DNA from: a virus
Reading direction: 5' to 3' (one strand)
DNA length: 37,917 bases
IMG/VR virus record: IMGVR_UViG_3300044984_001777
Span: 1-37,917 of that record
This document shows positions 6,661 to 13,644 of the stretch, one piece after another (within the stretch, counting starts at the first letter, position 1; every line of letters starts with the position of its first letter). The notes under the pieces were generated by a model. It saw only the letters and a list, made by a program, of their open reading frames with translations, had not been told where the DNA came from and searched no databases. Made by a program: the position numbers and the translations under genes.

Positions 6661-9600
6661 TTAGGTGGCGTTCGTCGTCGCCAGTAAGTAGTATACCGTG
6701 CCGTTCACTTTGAGTGCGATTTTGTGGGTCACCGTCGTGCTGGTAATTCCGGCATTGGTGACGCCACTCCCCTCACAGTAGATGGCCGGGATCGTATTGC
6801 CCGCGCTGCGGTCGACGCTATAGACCTGTACCGTATCGGCCGGGCCGCTGCTCGGCTCCGTGCCATTCTTCAGGCCCAGCACGCCTGCCGCCGAGGTGCC
6901 AAAGGTCGTGACGTTGACGCCCACGTTTCCGCTGCCATCGAGGCGCAGGCGCTCGGAGCCGCCCGTAAAGATCGCGATGTTGTTGGCTGACGTTTCGGTG
7001 ATGTAGGTATCGCCACTGCCGTCGACATTATCGAGCAGGAGTTTAGCCGCCGCACCCATCGCCACATCGCCTGCGGCGGTAATCCTCAGACGCTCCGTGC
7101 TGGCCGTGCTGGCATTGGTGGTAGAAAACCGCAGATTGGCCGACATGTTCGTGTCGGACACGTAGGCAGAAACAACAGCGCCGATTACCGCCAGCGTGCG
7201 GTAATTGGTACCGCCATAGGCTTGGAACGTAAAATTTCCCATCGTGTCTGCGGCGGCGACCGCCGATGGCGACGCTTGCGTGCCTCGTGCCTTGCGGATG
7301 GTGTTGAGTCCCCCGCTGGCATCGGTGCTATACCGCGTTTGACGGGCCGTGACCGCGCCGTCACGCATAATGTCGAATACCTGCAAGGCTGTGCCTGCGG
7401 CCACCCCAATGCCGAGGTTGCCGTTCGAATCGATGCGGACGCGCTCACTGCCGCCAGTGGCAATGGCAATTTCATCAGCCACTGGGAAAAACACACCGGT
7501 ATTCAAGTCGCCGCTAGTCGTGATTGCTGGCGCACTGGCGCTGCCCGCCGTGACCGTTACTGGCCCATCGCTGAACACGTAGCCAGTCGTGGCCCCACCA
7601 AACGTGAGCGTATTGGCCGCGTGCGTGATGGTGACATCGCCTGCGTTGAAGTTCACGACCGCGCCAGACGCGAGGAACAGGTCAGACCATGCCGTGCCAG
7701 ACGCTCCCAGCGCGGCCCCGTCATTCGCCGTCGGACGCACGGTGGCCGTGCCAAATGTGGTCAGCGTGCCCGTCGTGGAAATTGCCGTGACGCCACCGGC
7801 CACGAGGTCGAGCGTGTTCGCGGCTGATTCGACGAGGTAGGTGTCTCCGGTTCCGGCTACGCCATCTAGGCAGATGCGCGAAGTTGATGGAATCGCCGCG
7901 TGCCCGCTATTATTGACAGTAAATCGAATATTCCCAGCGCCGTCAGACAGTACAAGATAATTACTGGCGGTTCGGATATCCAGCGCGGCAGTATTACCGC
8001 TGTAGCGTCCAATAATTACGTTATTCGATCCTGTGGTAATGGCTTGTCCTGATAGATAGCCGATGGCGATGTTTTGATCACCCGTGCAGTTCCTCAGGGC
8101 CGTATCCCCAATTGCAATATTGCTGACAAATATTGTGCCCGCGCGTAGCGCATCTGCGCCGATGCCAATATTGTATTGACCACTGGTATTGCCAGACAGC
8201 GCCAATGCGCCAAGCGCAACATTTTGAATGCCACTAGTATTGGCGAGCAATGCACTGCGCCCAAGCGCCACGTTATATGTGCCGCTGCTATTGGCATTCA
8301 GCGCATTCCAGCCTACTGCGGTGTTATGGCTACCAGTCGTCACTGCGCTCAAGGCGCTCACACCCACGCAGGTGTTTTCGGCAAGCGCATTGACGCCCTT
8401 ACCCACTCGGACCGACTGAATCATCACATCGCCGTTGCTAAACGTATACCCGGCCGATGCACCAGCGAAGGTCAGGCCTCCACTGCTGGCGGCACTATGG
8501 GTGATGGTGACGTCACCGGCATTGAAGTCCACCACCGCACCACTGGCCAGATACACATCGCTGTAGGCCGTGCCAGACACGCCCAGCGCTGCGCCGTCAT
8601 CAGCCGTGGGGCGAATCGTGCCTGTGGTCGTCAGATTGCCAGACCCCGCCCACGTGGATAGCGCGGTGTTCTCCACGTTCGACAGGCCCACGTCGGTCTT
8701 GGTCACCGTGTCCCACGCCGGAGCGGCTGAGAGACTGCCCGTGCCCGTCTGCCGCAGGAAGTTGCGCGTGGTCGTCGTCTGCCCAGCCAGCCGCACATTG
8801 TCGGTGCCGTCGTGGTAGATGACGTCGCCCAGTGTCGTCGTCGGAGCCAGCGCATCAAAGGCGTTGCCCGCTGTGGTCTGCCCAGTGCCACCATTGGCAA
8901 TGCCGAGCGTGCCGGTAAAGCTAATATCCGGTGTGGCCCCTCCAGACGAGGCCAGCGGCGCAGAAGCGGTGACAGCCGAGACGCCACCGCCGCCGCCAGT
9001 GGCCGACAGCGTGCCGCCCGTAAAGGACAAGTTCGCGCCGATGCTGACCGCGCTGAAGCCGCCCGAGCCGTTGCCGTAGAGAATGGCCGTGCCCGAGGTA
9101 GCAGGCGCGTAGTCAACGCCAGAGGTCGCGGCGGTAAAGGCCGAGGTGCCGTTGCCCTTGACCAGCCCCGTCAGACTGCCCACGCCGGTGCCGCCATTGG
9201 TGACGGCCACCAGCCCGGTCACGTTTGCGGCATTGCCAGCGATGTTGCCTGAGATGGCCGAGCCGGGAATGCTCGATACAGCCGTAAAGGCCGACGACCC
9301 GTTGCCCACCAGGTAACCGGTCAACGAGGTCGTGCCCGTGCCGCCGCTGCTGACGGCCAGCGTCTGGGACAGGCCCGCCGCCGTGCCCGTGGTGTTCTGG
9401 TTCAGCGTGGGCACATCGGCCGCTTGGATGGCCGACATGACGACGTTGGAGCCATTGCCGCGCAGATACTGCCCGGAGGTCACTGCCCCAGCGAACGTGT
9501 TCATGGCGGCCTGCGCGGTCGACGCCCCGGTGCCGCCGTCCGCGACGGCCAAGTCCGCAATGCCGGAGATGGTGCCGCCCGTAATGGCCACGCTCGTGGC

Positions 9601-11112
9601 GTTCTGCGCCGACATCGTGCCCAGCCCGGTAATGTCGCTGCTGGGAATCGTGGACGCCGCGGTCATGGCAGACACGCCGTTGCCCTTGACATAGCCAGTC
9701 AGCGTCGCCGTCCCAGTGCCGCCACGCGCCACGCCCAGTTGCCCTGTCCATCCGAGCGTCAGGTTCTGCGTGTTGATACTGCCGGTCACGTTCGTATCAT
9801 TCGTGACGCTCTGCACCACGCTGGCATTGAGCCGCGAGGCAGGCAGCGTGCCCGTCCAGCCCAGCGTCAAGCGCTGCGACGCAATGCTGCCCGTGACGTT
9901 GCTGTCATTCGTCACGCTCTGCACGACGTTGGCGTTCAGTCTCGACGCGGCCAGCGTGCCCGTCCAACCCAGCGTGAGCGAGGCATCGTTCACGAGCGCG
10001 GCCGATGGGCTTCCACCAAGCGTCAGCGTCACGTTGGCGTCGTCGGTCTTGGTCAGCGCACCAGGTGTGGCATTGACCCACAACGTGTTGCCTGCGTTGC
10101 GCTTGAAGAGCTGTCCAGCCGTGGGGCTGGTAATCAGCACGTCGTGCAGCTCGTCCAGTTCCTGCCCATTGACGACCGAGACGTATAGGATGCCAGCGTC
10201 GCCCGGAGCCTGCCGCACGCATAGCCCCATAAAGACGCCGTGCAATGGCTGCGTGGGGCGCGTGTTGGTCAGTTCTCCAGCCGTCTGAGACAGCCAGACC
10301 AGCGCGCCTTCAGTTAGCGCGTTCGTATTGATACCACGCAGCATGCCCGTGATACAGACGAACCCTTCGGCTGTATGGTCGATGCTTTCTGCGGTGATGC
10401 CAAGGGTCGTAGCGGCGGTCAGTTCTCCGGATGCATCAGCTAGCGCCACTTCTGGCCGGTCGCCATGTGCGCCGAGGATATAGACCGCTTTCCCTTTGGC
10501 GATTGTCGTGCCGGTGCGGTTCATGACACGCACTAGCTCTTGCGCGCCCAGTCGGTAACTCACATTCGCGTTGAGCGCCAGCGTCAGCGTGCTATCTGTG
10601 GTGTCCCATGCCATTGGCGCTGCACCGCCGTCCCAGTTGATGGCCCCTGCACTTGGCACGGCTACGCCGGTAACCGTGCCTCCGGTGATGGCTACACTGG
10701 TAGCGTTTTGCAGGGCCATCGTGCCAAGGCCAGAGACGGCACTATTCGGGATTGTCAGTGACGCGGTGAACGGGCTACTTCCATTGCCGTAAACGTATCC
10801 CGTCAGGCTCGACGCGCCGGTGCCACCATTAGCGACACCGACAATTCCGCTGAGGCTGATATTGGGGCTGAGACTGCCCACCACCGACAGCGGTGACGAC
10901 GCCGTAATGGACTGCACCGCGCCTGGCACTCCCTGCGGCCCCTGTGGGCCTTCTGGTCCCTGCGGGCCAATGGCCCCGACGGACGCCACAACCGTGACGG
11001 TAGTGCCGTTGTCGATAACCTCAACGACGTTTGGCTGGTCGACGTTTTCGACGCTGCGCTGGTCCTCGTCGACGTTGACCGTGTTGGGCCGGTCATGATA
11101 CTCCACGCTCAT
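6661..11112 (-). CDS. Giant modular tail fibre / adhesin-like protein
   Basis: 1483 residues, almost wholly low-complexity beta-repeat sequence typical of trimeric receptor-binding fibres. An N-terminal attachment segment (about 1-46) is followed by six collagen Gly-X-Y triplets (about 49-66, GPQGPEGPQGPQ). Next come many GGTG(A)xxLTGYVxGNGxS units, three tandem 36-residue units (TLGWTGTL...ASRLNA), paired SDVYLASGAVV / SDLFLASGAVV modules and a YadA-head-like stretch (about 910-1041; HNTAVGWNALNANSSGTYNV). The C-terminal part has fibre modules such as GGSERVRIDSNGNLGIG. No S74 chaperone signature is seen at its C-terminus; that domain is on a different protein (23926-24759). The ATG overlaps the preceding stop as ATGA. 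Role: host adsorption, inferred. Confidence 0.88.
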   Translation of the reverse strand: MSVEYHDRPNTVNVDEDQRSVENVDQPNVVEVIDNGTTVTVVASVGAIGPQGPEGPQGPQGVPGAVQSITASSPLSVVGSLSPNISLSGIVGVANGGTGASSLTGYVYGNGSSPFTASLTIPNSAVSGLGTMALQNATSVAITGGTVTGVAVPSAGAINWDGGAAPMAWDTTDSTLTLALNANVSYRLGAQELVRVMNRTGTTIAKGKAVYILGAHGDRPEVALADASGELTAATTLGITAESIDHTAEGFVCITGMLRGINTNALTEGALVWLSQTAGELTNTRPTQPLHGVFMGLCVRQAPGDAGILYVSVVNGQELDELHDVLITSPTAGQLFKRNAGNTLWVNATPGALTKTDDANVTLTLGGSPSAALVNDASLTLGWTGTLAASRLNANVVQSVTNDSNVTGSIASQRLTLGWTGTLPASRLNASVVQSVTNDTNVTGSINTQNLTLGWTGQLGVARGGTGTATLTGYVKGNGVSAMTAASTIPSSDITGLGTMSAQNATSVAITGGTISGIADLAVADGGTGASTAQAAMNTFAGAVTSGQYLRGNGSNVVMSAIQAADVPTLNQNTTGTAAGLSQTLAVSSGGTGTTSLTGYLVGNGSSAFTAVSSIPGSAISGNIAGNAANVTGLVAVTNGGTGVGSLTGLVKGNGTSAFTAATSGVDYAPATSGTAILYGNGSGGFSAVSIGANLSFTGGTLSATGGGGGVSAVTASAPLASSGGATPDISFTGTLGIANGGTGQTTAGNAFDALAPTTTLGDVIYHDGTDNVRLAGQTTTTRNFLRQTGTGSLSAAPAWDTVTKTDVGLSNVENTALSTWAGSGNLTTTGTIRPTADDGAALGVSGTAYSDVYLASGAVVDFNAGDVTITHSAASSGGLTFAGASAGYTFSNGDVMIQSVRVGKGVNALAENTCVGVSALSAVTTGSHNTAVGWNALNANSSGTYNVALGRSALLANTSGIQNVALGALALSGNTSGQYNIGIGADALRAGTIFVSNIAIGDTALRNCTGDQNIAIGYLSGQAITTGSNNVIIGRYSGNTAALDIRTASNYLVLSDGAGNIRFTVNNSGHAAIPSTSRICLDGVAGTGDTYLVESAANTLDLVAGGVTAISTTGTLTTFGTATVRPTANDGAALGASGTAWSDLFLASGAVVNFNAGDVTITHAANTLTFGGATTGYVFSDGPVTVTAGSASAPAITTSGDLNTGVFFPVADEIAIATGGSERVRIDSNGNLGIGVAAGTALQVFDIMRDGAVTARQTRYSTDASGGLNTIRKARGTQASPSAVAAADTMGNFTFQAYGGTNYRTLAVIGAVVSAYVSDTNMSANLRFSTTNASTASTERLRITAAGDVAMGAAAKLLLDNVDGSGDTYITETSANNIAIFTGGSERLRLDGSGNVGVNVTTFGTSAAGVLGLKNGTEPSSGPADTVQVYSVDRSAGNTIPAIYCEGSGVTNAGITSTTVTHKIALKVNGTVYYLLATTNAT
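7990..8385 (-). other. YadA-head-like repeat domain within the tail fibre
   Basis: This part of the fibre gene encodes successive ~14-residue units of the pattern NTAVGxxAL / YNVALGRSAL / QNVALGALAL / YNIGIGADAL / NIAIGxxAL. These match the repeat of the left-handed parallel beta-roll head of trimeric autotransporter adhesins (YadA/Hep_Hag type). The DNA here is visibly richer in A and T than the surrounding fibre gene. Boundaries are approximate. Confidence 0.7.
9746..9985. repeat. Tandem 108-bp repeat in fibre gene
   Basis: Near-identical segments begin at 9746, 9854 and 9962 (each near gtcca..c.agcgt), exactly 108 bp apart. They encode 36-residue units reading LGWTGTLxASRLNAxVVQSV. The third unit merges into non-repeat sequence. 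Such in-frame repeats can change fibre length by recombination. Confidence 0.85.
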
Positions 11113-11462
11113 CGCGTCACCTCGGCTCTCACCGTGAAGGTGCCCTGCACTAAGCGCGTGACCACCGCTCCGTTCACCAGCTCCAGATCATAGACATACT
11201 TCTGCGGCGGCAGCGTCGTCATGTCCGCGGCCGTGACAGTCAGCGTGATCGTGCCTGCCATGCCGCCGAGGGCAATCCGGCCGTTGCTGTCGGTCAGTTC
11301 AAGGACCACAGAATCGTTAGCCACCGACGTCCGGAGTTGCATCCGAGCGGTGTAGCCCGTCAAGTTGACGGCCGCGCCGGTGTCGTCTTTCCACGTGAGC
11401 TGGCGCGTGAACGTCGCGCCTTGGTCGGTGATGATGTGATACTGCCCTGCTGGTGCGGCCAT
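11109..11462 (-). CDS. Baseplate/fibre-associated beta-sandwich protein
   Basis: 117 residues, coupled to the giant fibre by an ATGA overlap. The pattern starts with YHIITDQGATFTRQLTWKDD, then LTGYTARMQLRTS, ITLTVTAADMTTLPPQKYVY and LVQGTFTVRAEVTR. It matches a widespread small phage protein resembling the N-terminal domain of BppU-type baseplate proteins: a short beta sandwich sitting just before fibre genes. The likely role is to join the fibre to the tail tip. Family resemblance is by pattern only. Confidence 0.7.
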   Translation of the reverse strand: MAAPAGQYHIITDQGATFTRQLTWKDDTGAAVNLTGYTARMQLRTSVANDSVVLELTDSNGRIALGGMAGTITLTVTAADMTTLPPQKYVYDLELVNGAVVTRLVQGTFTVRAEVTR

Positions 11463-11465
11463 GGG

Positions 11466-11897
11466 TTAACCCTCAAATCTTGGGGACGTTTGGAGTCCAT
11501 CCAATATTTTGGATTGGATGGCGGCGCGCACCCACGCATGGGCCACGCCACTGGTCACGTGCTGGGGGGTCACGCGAAGAAAGCGCCACCCGGCAATGGC
11601 CAAGGCGGCAATTTTCTCGCAGTCGCCCATGACGCCGAGACCGCGCACGTGTCGGCCGCCGTTCCAGATGCCGCCGTCGATTTCCACGGCGAGTTTGTGG
11701 CCAGGGAAGGCGATATCGACGCGCCAGAGTCTGACGGGATGGAACCGGTATTCGGGCACCGCGCCGAGGTCAGCCGTGAGGGCCAGCAAGGTCGCTTGCG
11801 CCTTCGTCAGCTTCGGGCTAGTTGCCGTAGGTCTGCGTGGACGGCGTCCAGCCCGTTTTCCGGAGGGTGCCGTAAACGTAGGCGTCGGCTCTGGCAC
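11466..11897 (-). CDS. Endonuclease-like protein (DUF559/Vsr-type PD-(D/E)XK fold)
   Basis: 143 residues. The core YRFHPVRLWRVDIAFPGHKL, followed by AVEIDGGIW, gives the D...ExxG pattern of very-short-patch-repair-like nucleases. RGLGVMGDCEKIAALAIAGW and RFLRVTPQHV follow, as in phage DUF559-type endonucleases. It could be a nicking or homing-like enzyme or a structure-specific nuclease. The start is unclear: the GTG at 11897 has AAAGGG 7 nt upstream but overlaps the neighbouring 45-residue gene by 80 nt; a later TTG (about 11789) would remove the overlap. A stand-alone nuclease at the edge of the fibre module is a typical place for mobile nucleases. Confidence 0.72.
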   Translation of the reverse strand: MPEPTPTFTAPSGKRAGRRPRRPTATSPKLTKAQATLLALTADLGAVPEYRFHPVRLWRVDIAFPGHKLAVEIDGGIWNGGRHVRGLGVMGDCEKIAALAIAGWRFLRVTPQHVTSGVAHAWVRAAIQSKILDGLQTSPRFEG

Positions 11898-11955
11898 CGG
11901 TCAACCCTTTCTTTTTGGCTTCTTTCCGCAGTTCGGCTTCGAGTTTCTTGGGCAT
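11818..11955 (-). CDS. Conserved 45-residue phage protein (MPKKLE...YVYGTLRKTGW)
   Basis: Very small basic protein of 45 residues starting at the ATG at 11955, with GGGGA about 8 nt upstream. The sequence MPKKLEAELRKEAKKKGLTG, then ARADAYVYGTLRKTGW, is a pattern I recognise from many phage and metagenomic genomes, with no known function. An upstream in-frame ATG at 11988 forms an ATGA overlap with the preceding 25-codon ORF and would add 11 residues. Two predicted helices with many Lys and Arg suggest nucleic-acid or protein binding. Confidence 0.8.
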   Translation of the reverse strand: MPKKLEAELRKEAKKKGLTGARADAYVYGTLRKTGWTPSTQTYGN

Positions 11956-11984
11956 AGGTGGTCCCCGTCGTGATGGTAGCACGG

Positions 11985-12062
11985 TCATCGGTCCAGGTAA
12001 CCGTCTGCCCAGAGCACCACGACGAGGACCGCCCCAAGAATAAGGGCTGCGCCAACCGTCAA
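11985..12062 (-). CDS. 25-residue single-pass membrane peptide (TTG start)
   Basis: Too short for ordinary gene callers. A TTG overlapping the preceding stop as TTGA opens a 25-codon frame: one hydrophobic helix (VGAALILGAVLVVVLWA) and a charged DGYLDR end. Its stop overlaps the next possible ATG as ATGA. The double coupling and the clean membrane helix are the only support. Function unknown. Confidence 0.4.
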   Translation of the reverse strand: MTVGAALILGAVLVVVLWADGYLDR

Positions 12063-12403
12063 GACTGCGCCAGTGCCCGCCGATAGCGAATATCGGCCCG
12101 CGCCTGCGCAATCAGCCGTTCGATTTCGCTGCTCGGAATGTCGCCAATGGCTGGCGTCCGGAGCTGCTTCTGGAGGTCGTCCAGGCTTCTGGCGTGGACG
12201 AGTTGCCCCGGCCGTCGCAGGTTGGCGGGACGCACCTGCTTGCGCTCCCTGCGGAAGTAGGCGGCGCGATGCTCGCTATTGACGTAAAGGCGCTGCTTGA
12301 GTCCTGGCGAGCCGTCGCGCCACGGGATGGTTTGCCCGCAGCCGCACTTGCAGCGTGGGCGGGCCTTGCCGCTATGCGTCGGGGCGAGGGTCTTCTGTGG
12401 CAT
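12059..12403 (-). CDS. Small zinc-binding-like protein
   Basis: 114 residues from the ATG at 12403, chosen because GGAGG lies 5 nt upstream; the longer frame only overlaps the neighbouring gene. The N-terminal RCKCGCGQTIPW and the following YVNSEHRAAYFRRERK give Cys and His residues in an arrangement resembling short zinc ribbons. The rest is basic and helical (RSLDDLQKQL, EIERLIAQARADIRYRR). It probably binds DNA or RNA, but no family is recognised. Confidence 0.7.
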   Translation of the reverse strand: MPQKTLAPTHSGKARPRCKCGCGQTIPWRDGSPGLKQRLYVNSEHRAAYFRRERKQVRPANLRRPGQLVHARSLDDLQKQLRTPAIGDIPSSEIERLIAQARADIRYRRALAQS

Positions 12404-12596
12404 CGGGGCCTCCATGCAGGACCAGGTGTAAGGCGTCGTAGAGTTCTCGAATGCTGTAGAGCGGTTCAACAATCCAGTGCTGGCTCCCCCAGTCGCGCGG
12501 GTCGTGCGCGGCAAGGTGCCAGTCCGCGTCAAGGCCGGTGCGGTAGCGCCACGCGGCTGGTGGACATGGGTAGTAGGTGTCACGCGGTGTGGTCAT
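12372..12596 (-). CDS. Small hypothetical protein
   Basis: 74 residues rich in aromatic residues (MTTPRDTYYPCPPAAWRYRT, then DADWHLAAHDPRDWGSQHWI) with an acidic tail. The ATG at 12596 has GGAGA 6 nt upstream and overlaps the preceding 23-codon ORF as ATGA; its end overlaps the zinc-binding-like gene by 32 nt. No family recognised. Confidence 0.65.
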   Translation of the reverse strand: MTTPRDTYYPCPPAAWRYRTGLDADWHLAAHDPRDWGSQHWIVEPLYSIRELYDALHLVLHGGPDATEDPRPDA

Positions 12597-12664
12597 CGTC
12601 GTCTCCGGTGTTGCGCGTAGGGTCTAATTGTTGCGCCGATGCGGTCATTGTTGCGCGGAGTCAT
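12593..12664 (-). CDS. 23-residue basic mini-protein or leader peptide
   Basis: A 23-codon ORF starting at the ATG at 12664 with a strong GGAGGG 5 nt upstream. Its stop overlaps the next start as ATGA, so it is very likely translated. The peptide is basic (MTPRNNDRIGATIRPYAQHR, then RRR). It is the first ORF after the predicted promoter at 12690 and its DNA contains three TTGCGC repeats at 20-bp spacing. It may be a leader peptide controlling the operon or a functional small protein. Confidence 0.5.
   Translation of the reverse strand: MTPRNNDRIGATIRPYAQHRRRR
12609..12656. repeat. Three iteron-like repeats, tgttgcgc at 20-bp spacing
   Basis: TGTTGCGC occurs at 12609, 12629 and 12649, exactly 20 bp apart, about two helical turns. 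Because 20 is not a multiple of three, the repeats fall in different codon phases of the mini-ORF, so a DNA- or RNA-level constraint is more likely than a peptide repeat. They lie just downstream of a predicted promoter. Confidence 0.65.
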
Positions 12665-12689
12665 CGCGTCCCTCCGTTCATTTCGCTCA

Positions 12690-12720
12690 ACTATACAGAT
12701 CGCTCAGATACACCAAGCAA
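12690..12720 (-). promoter_or_regulatory. Predicted extended -10 sigma70-type promoter
   Basis: On the minus strand TGTATAGT gives an extended -10 (hexamer 12690-12695). A recognisable -35 is weak: TTGCTT at 12715-12720 is 19 bp away, and TTGGTG at 12711-12716 is 15 bp away. Predicted transcription would start near 12683, about 19 nt before the mini-ORF start, and could feed the small-protein and fibre genes downstream. The same TGTATAGT occurs in the promoter at 19240. Confidence 0.45.
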
Positions 12721-12760
12721 ACCGCCATTTGCTATACACATACGCCGCCGCTGTGGCTGT

Positions 12761-12949
12761 TCATCGCGCGTCATGGCGTTTCCCAGTTTCCACGAGCCTA
12801 ACCAGCACTTGCCACATGCCCGCCAATTCTCGCCACTCGTCATCGGTTTGCCAGTAGGCCATCTGGTCAGCCAACAACTGGCCAATGCGTTCCCGTTCGG
12901 CCTTGACTGCCGCGTCAATACGCTGCTGGATGGCCTGTTCGTCAGTCAT
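12761..12949 (-). CDS. Small helical hypothetical protein
   Basis: 62 residues, charged and helical (MTDEQAIQQRIDAAVKAERE, then GQLLADQMAYWQTDDEWREL), probably a coiled coil. The ATG at 12949 has an excellent CGGAGGA upstream. It overlaps the end of the preceding membrane peptide by 8 nt. It is the last clear gene of the operon that starts at 15044; the next ~95 nt hold the promoter at 12690. Function unknown. Confidence 0.65.
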   Translation of the reverse strand: MTDEQAIQQRIDAAVKAERERIGQLLADQMAYWQTDDEWRELAGMWQVLVRLVETGKRHDAR

Positions 12950-13064
12950 CGCGTCCTCCGGGCTCGTCCACCAGATAGTCAAAACACACCGACAGCAGCG
13001 CCACCAGCACCACCACCAGCAGGCAGGCGGCGGCAATGACAATGCCCCAGAGCAGTGCCGTCAT
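12942..13064 (-). CDS. 40-residue single-pass membrane peptide
   Basis: A 40-codon ORF. A hydrophobic helix (GIVIAAACLLVVVLVALLSV) is followed by the polar end CFDYLVDEPGGRDD. The ATG at 13064 overlaps the preceding stop as ATGA and has CGGAGGA upstream. Coupling on both sides and a good ribosome binding site support real translation. It could be a small lysis modifier or membrane-acting early peptide; nothing specific is seen. Confidence 0.6.
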   Translation of the reverse strand: MTALLWGIVIAAACLLVVVLVALLSVCFDYLVDEPGGRDD

Positions 13065-13336
13065 TGCATCCTCCGCAGGGCTTCGCGGTAGCCACTGTCG
13101 GCCGCATGGTGCGTGATGCCTTCGTCATGCACTTGGAACCGCTTGGCGCGTTCGTAGCGGATGAGCCTCGCCAGACTGGCATACACGTTGGCGCTGGTCT
13201 CGTCGCCGTGCCGCGCGGCGTAGCTGCTGCCGCACACGGCGTGGTATAGCAGCTGGTCCATGATGTCCCGGCTGGTCGCCTCGCGGATGTTGCGGCCCCA
13301 GCGGTCAAGGTCAATGGTTGGCGTGTGCGGCATCAT
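13061..13336 (-). CDS. Hypothetical protein, coupled small-protein operon
   Basis: 91 residues from the ATG at 13336, which overlaps the previous stop as ATGA. Helical, with a central stretch reading DIMDQLLYHAVCGSSYAARH, then NVYASLARLIRYERAKRFQV. The C-terminus ends REALRRMQ. No family recognised. An upstream extension of the frame lies inside the preceding gene and was rejected. Confidence 0.6.
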   Translation of the reverse strand: MMPHTPTIDLDRWGRNIREATSRDIMDQLLYHAVCGSSYAARHGDETSANVYASLARLIRYERAKRFQVHDEGITHHAADSGYREALRRMQ

Positions 13337-13644
13337 CGCGTCACCGCCTCGAAACTCATCCACCTGGACGGGTAGACGATGGTGTCGTCGTCGCAATACC
13401 AGGTGCCACCGATGCGGCGCGCCCGGTAGATTTCTTCGCCGTCCTGCACCAGCACGTAACCCGGACGAGGCGTGTAGACGTCCATGTCCTGCCAGCCGTG
13501 CGGGTCGCGCTGGGACTGCTGGAGCGCCTCGATGGTGTCAGCCGCCCAGACCATCAGGTCGGCCGTATAGCGCTGCGCGTGGGCAATGCGGTCGGCTTGG
13601 AGGCGCAGGCAGCGGAGGTTCACTTCACCGGGCGTGCAGCTCAT
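13333..13644 (-). CDS. Hypothetical protein, coupled small-protein operon
   Basis: 103 residues. A helical first half (LQADRIAHAQRYTADLMVWA) is followed by a beta-rich second half (PGYVLVQDGEEIYRARRIGG, then TWYCDDDTIVYPSRWMSFEA). It starts at the ATG at 13644, which overlaps the stop of the ParB-like gene as ATGA and has AGGTGA upstream. No family recognised; a small two-domain early protein. Confidence 0.62.
   Translation of the reverse strand: MSCTPGEVNLRCLRLQADRIAHAQRYTADLMVWAADTIEALQQSQRDPHGWQDMDVYTPRPGYVLVQDGEEIYRARRIGGTWYCDDDTIVYPSRWMSFEAVTR

Noticed and set aside
9720-9990. CRISPR-like look of the fibre repeats
   Set aside because: The repeats are contiguous, in frame and coding, with no spacers between them.
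12691-12774. Possible 27-codon ORF (MTRDEQPQRRRM...) between 12761 and the promoter
   Set aside because: Weak ribosome site, overlaps the predicted -10 at 12690, and no coupling to a neighbour.
12979-13314. 111-codon minus ORF across the small-protein operon
   Set aside because: Conflicts with two better supported, ATGA-coupled genes; composition is Thr/Ala/Cys-rich and shadow-like.
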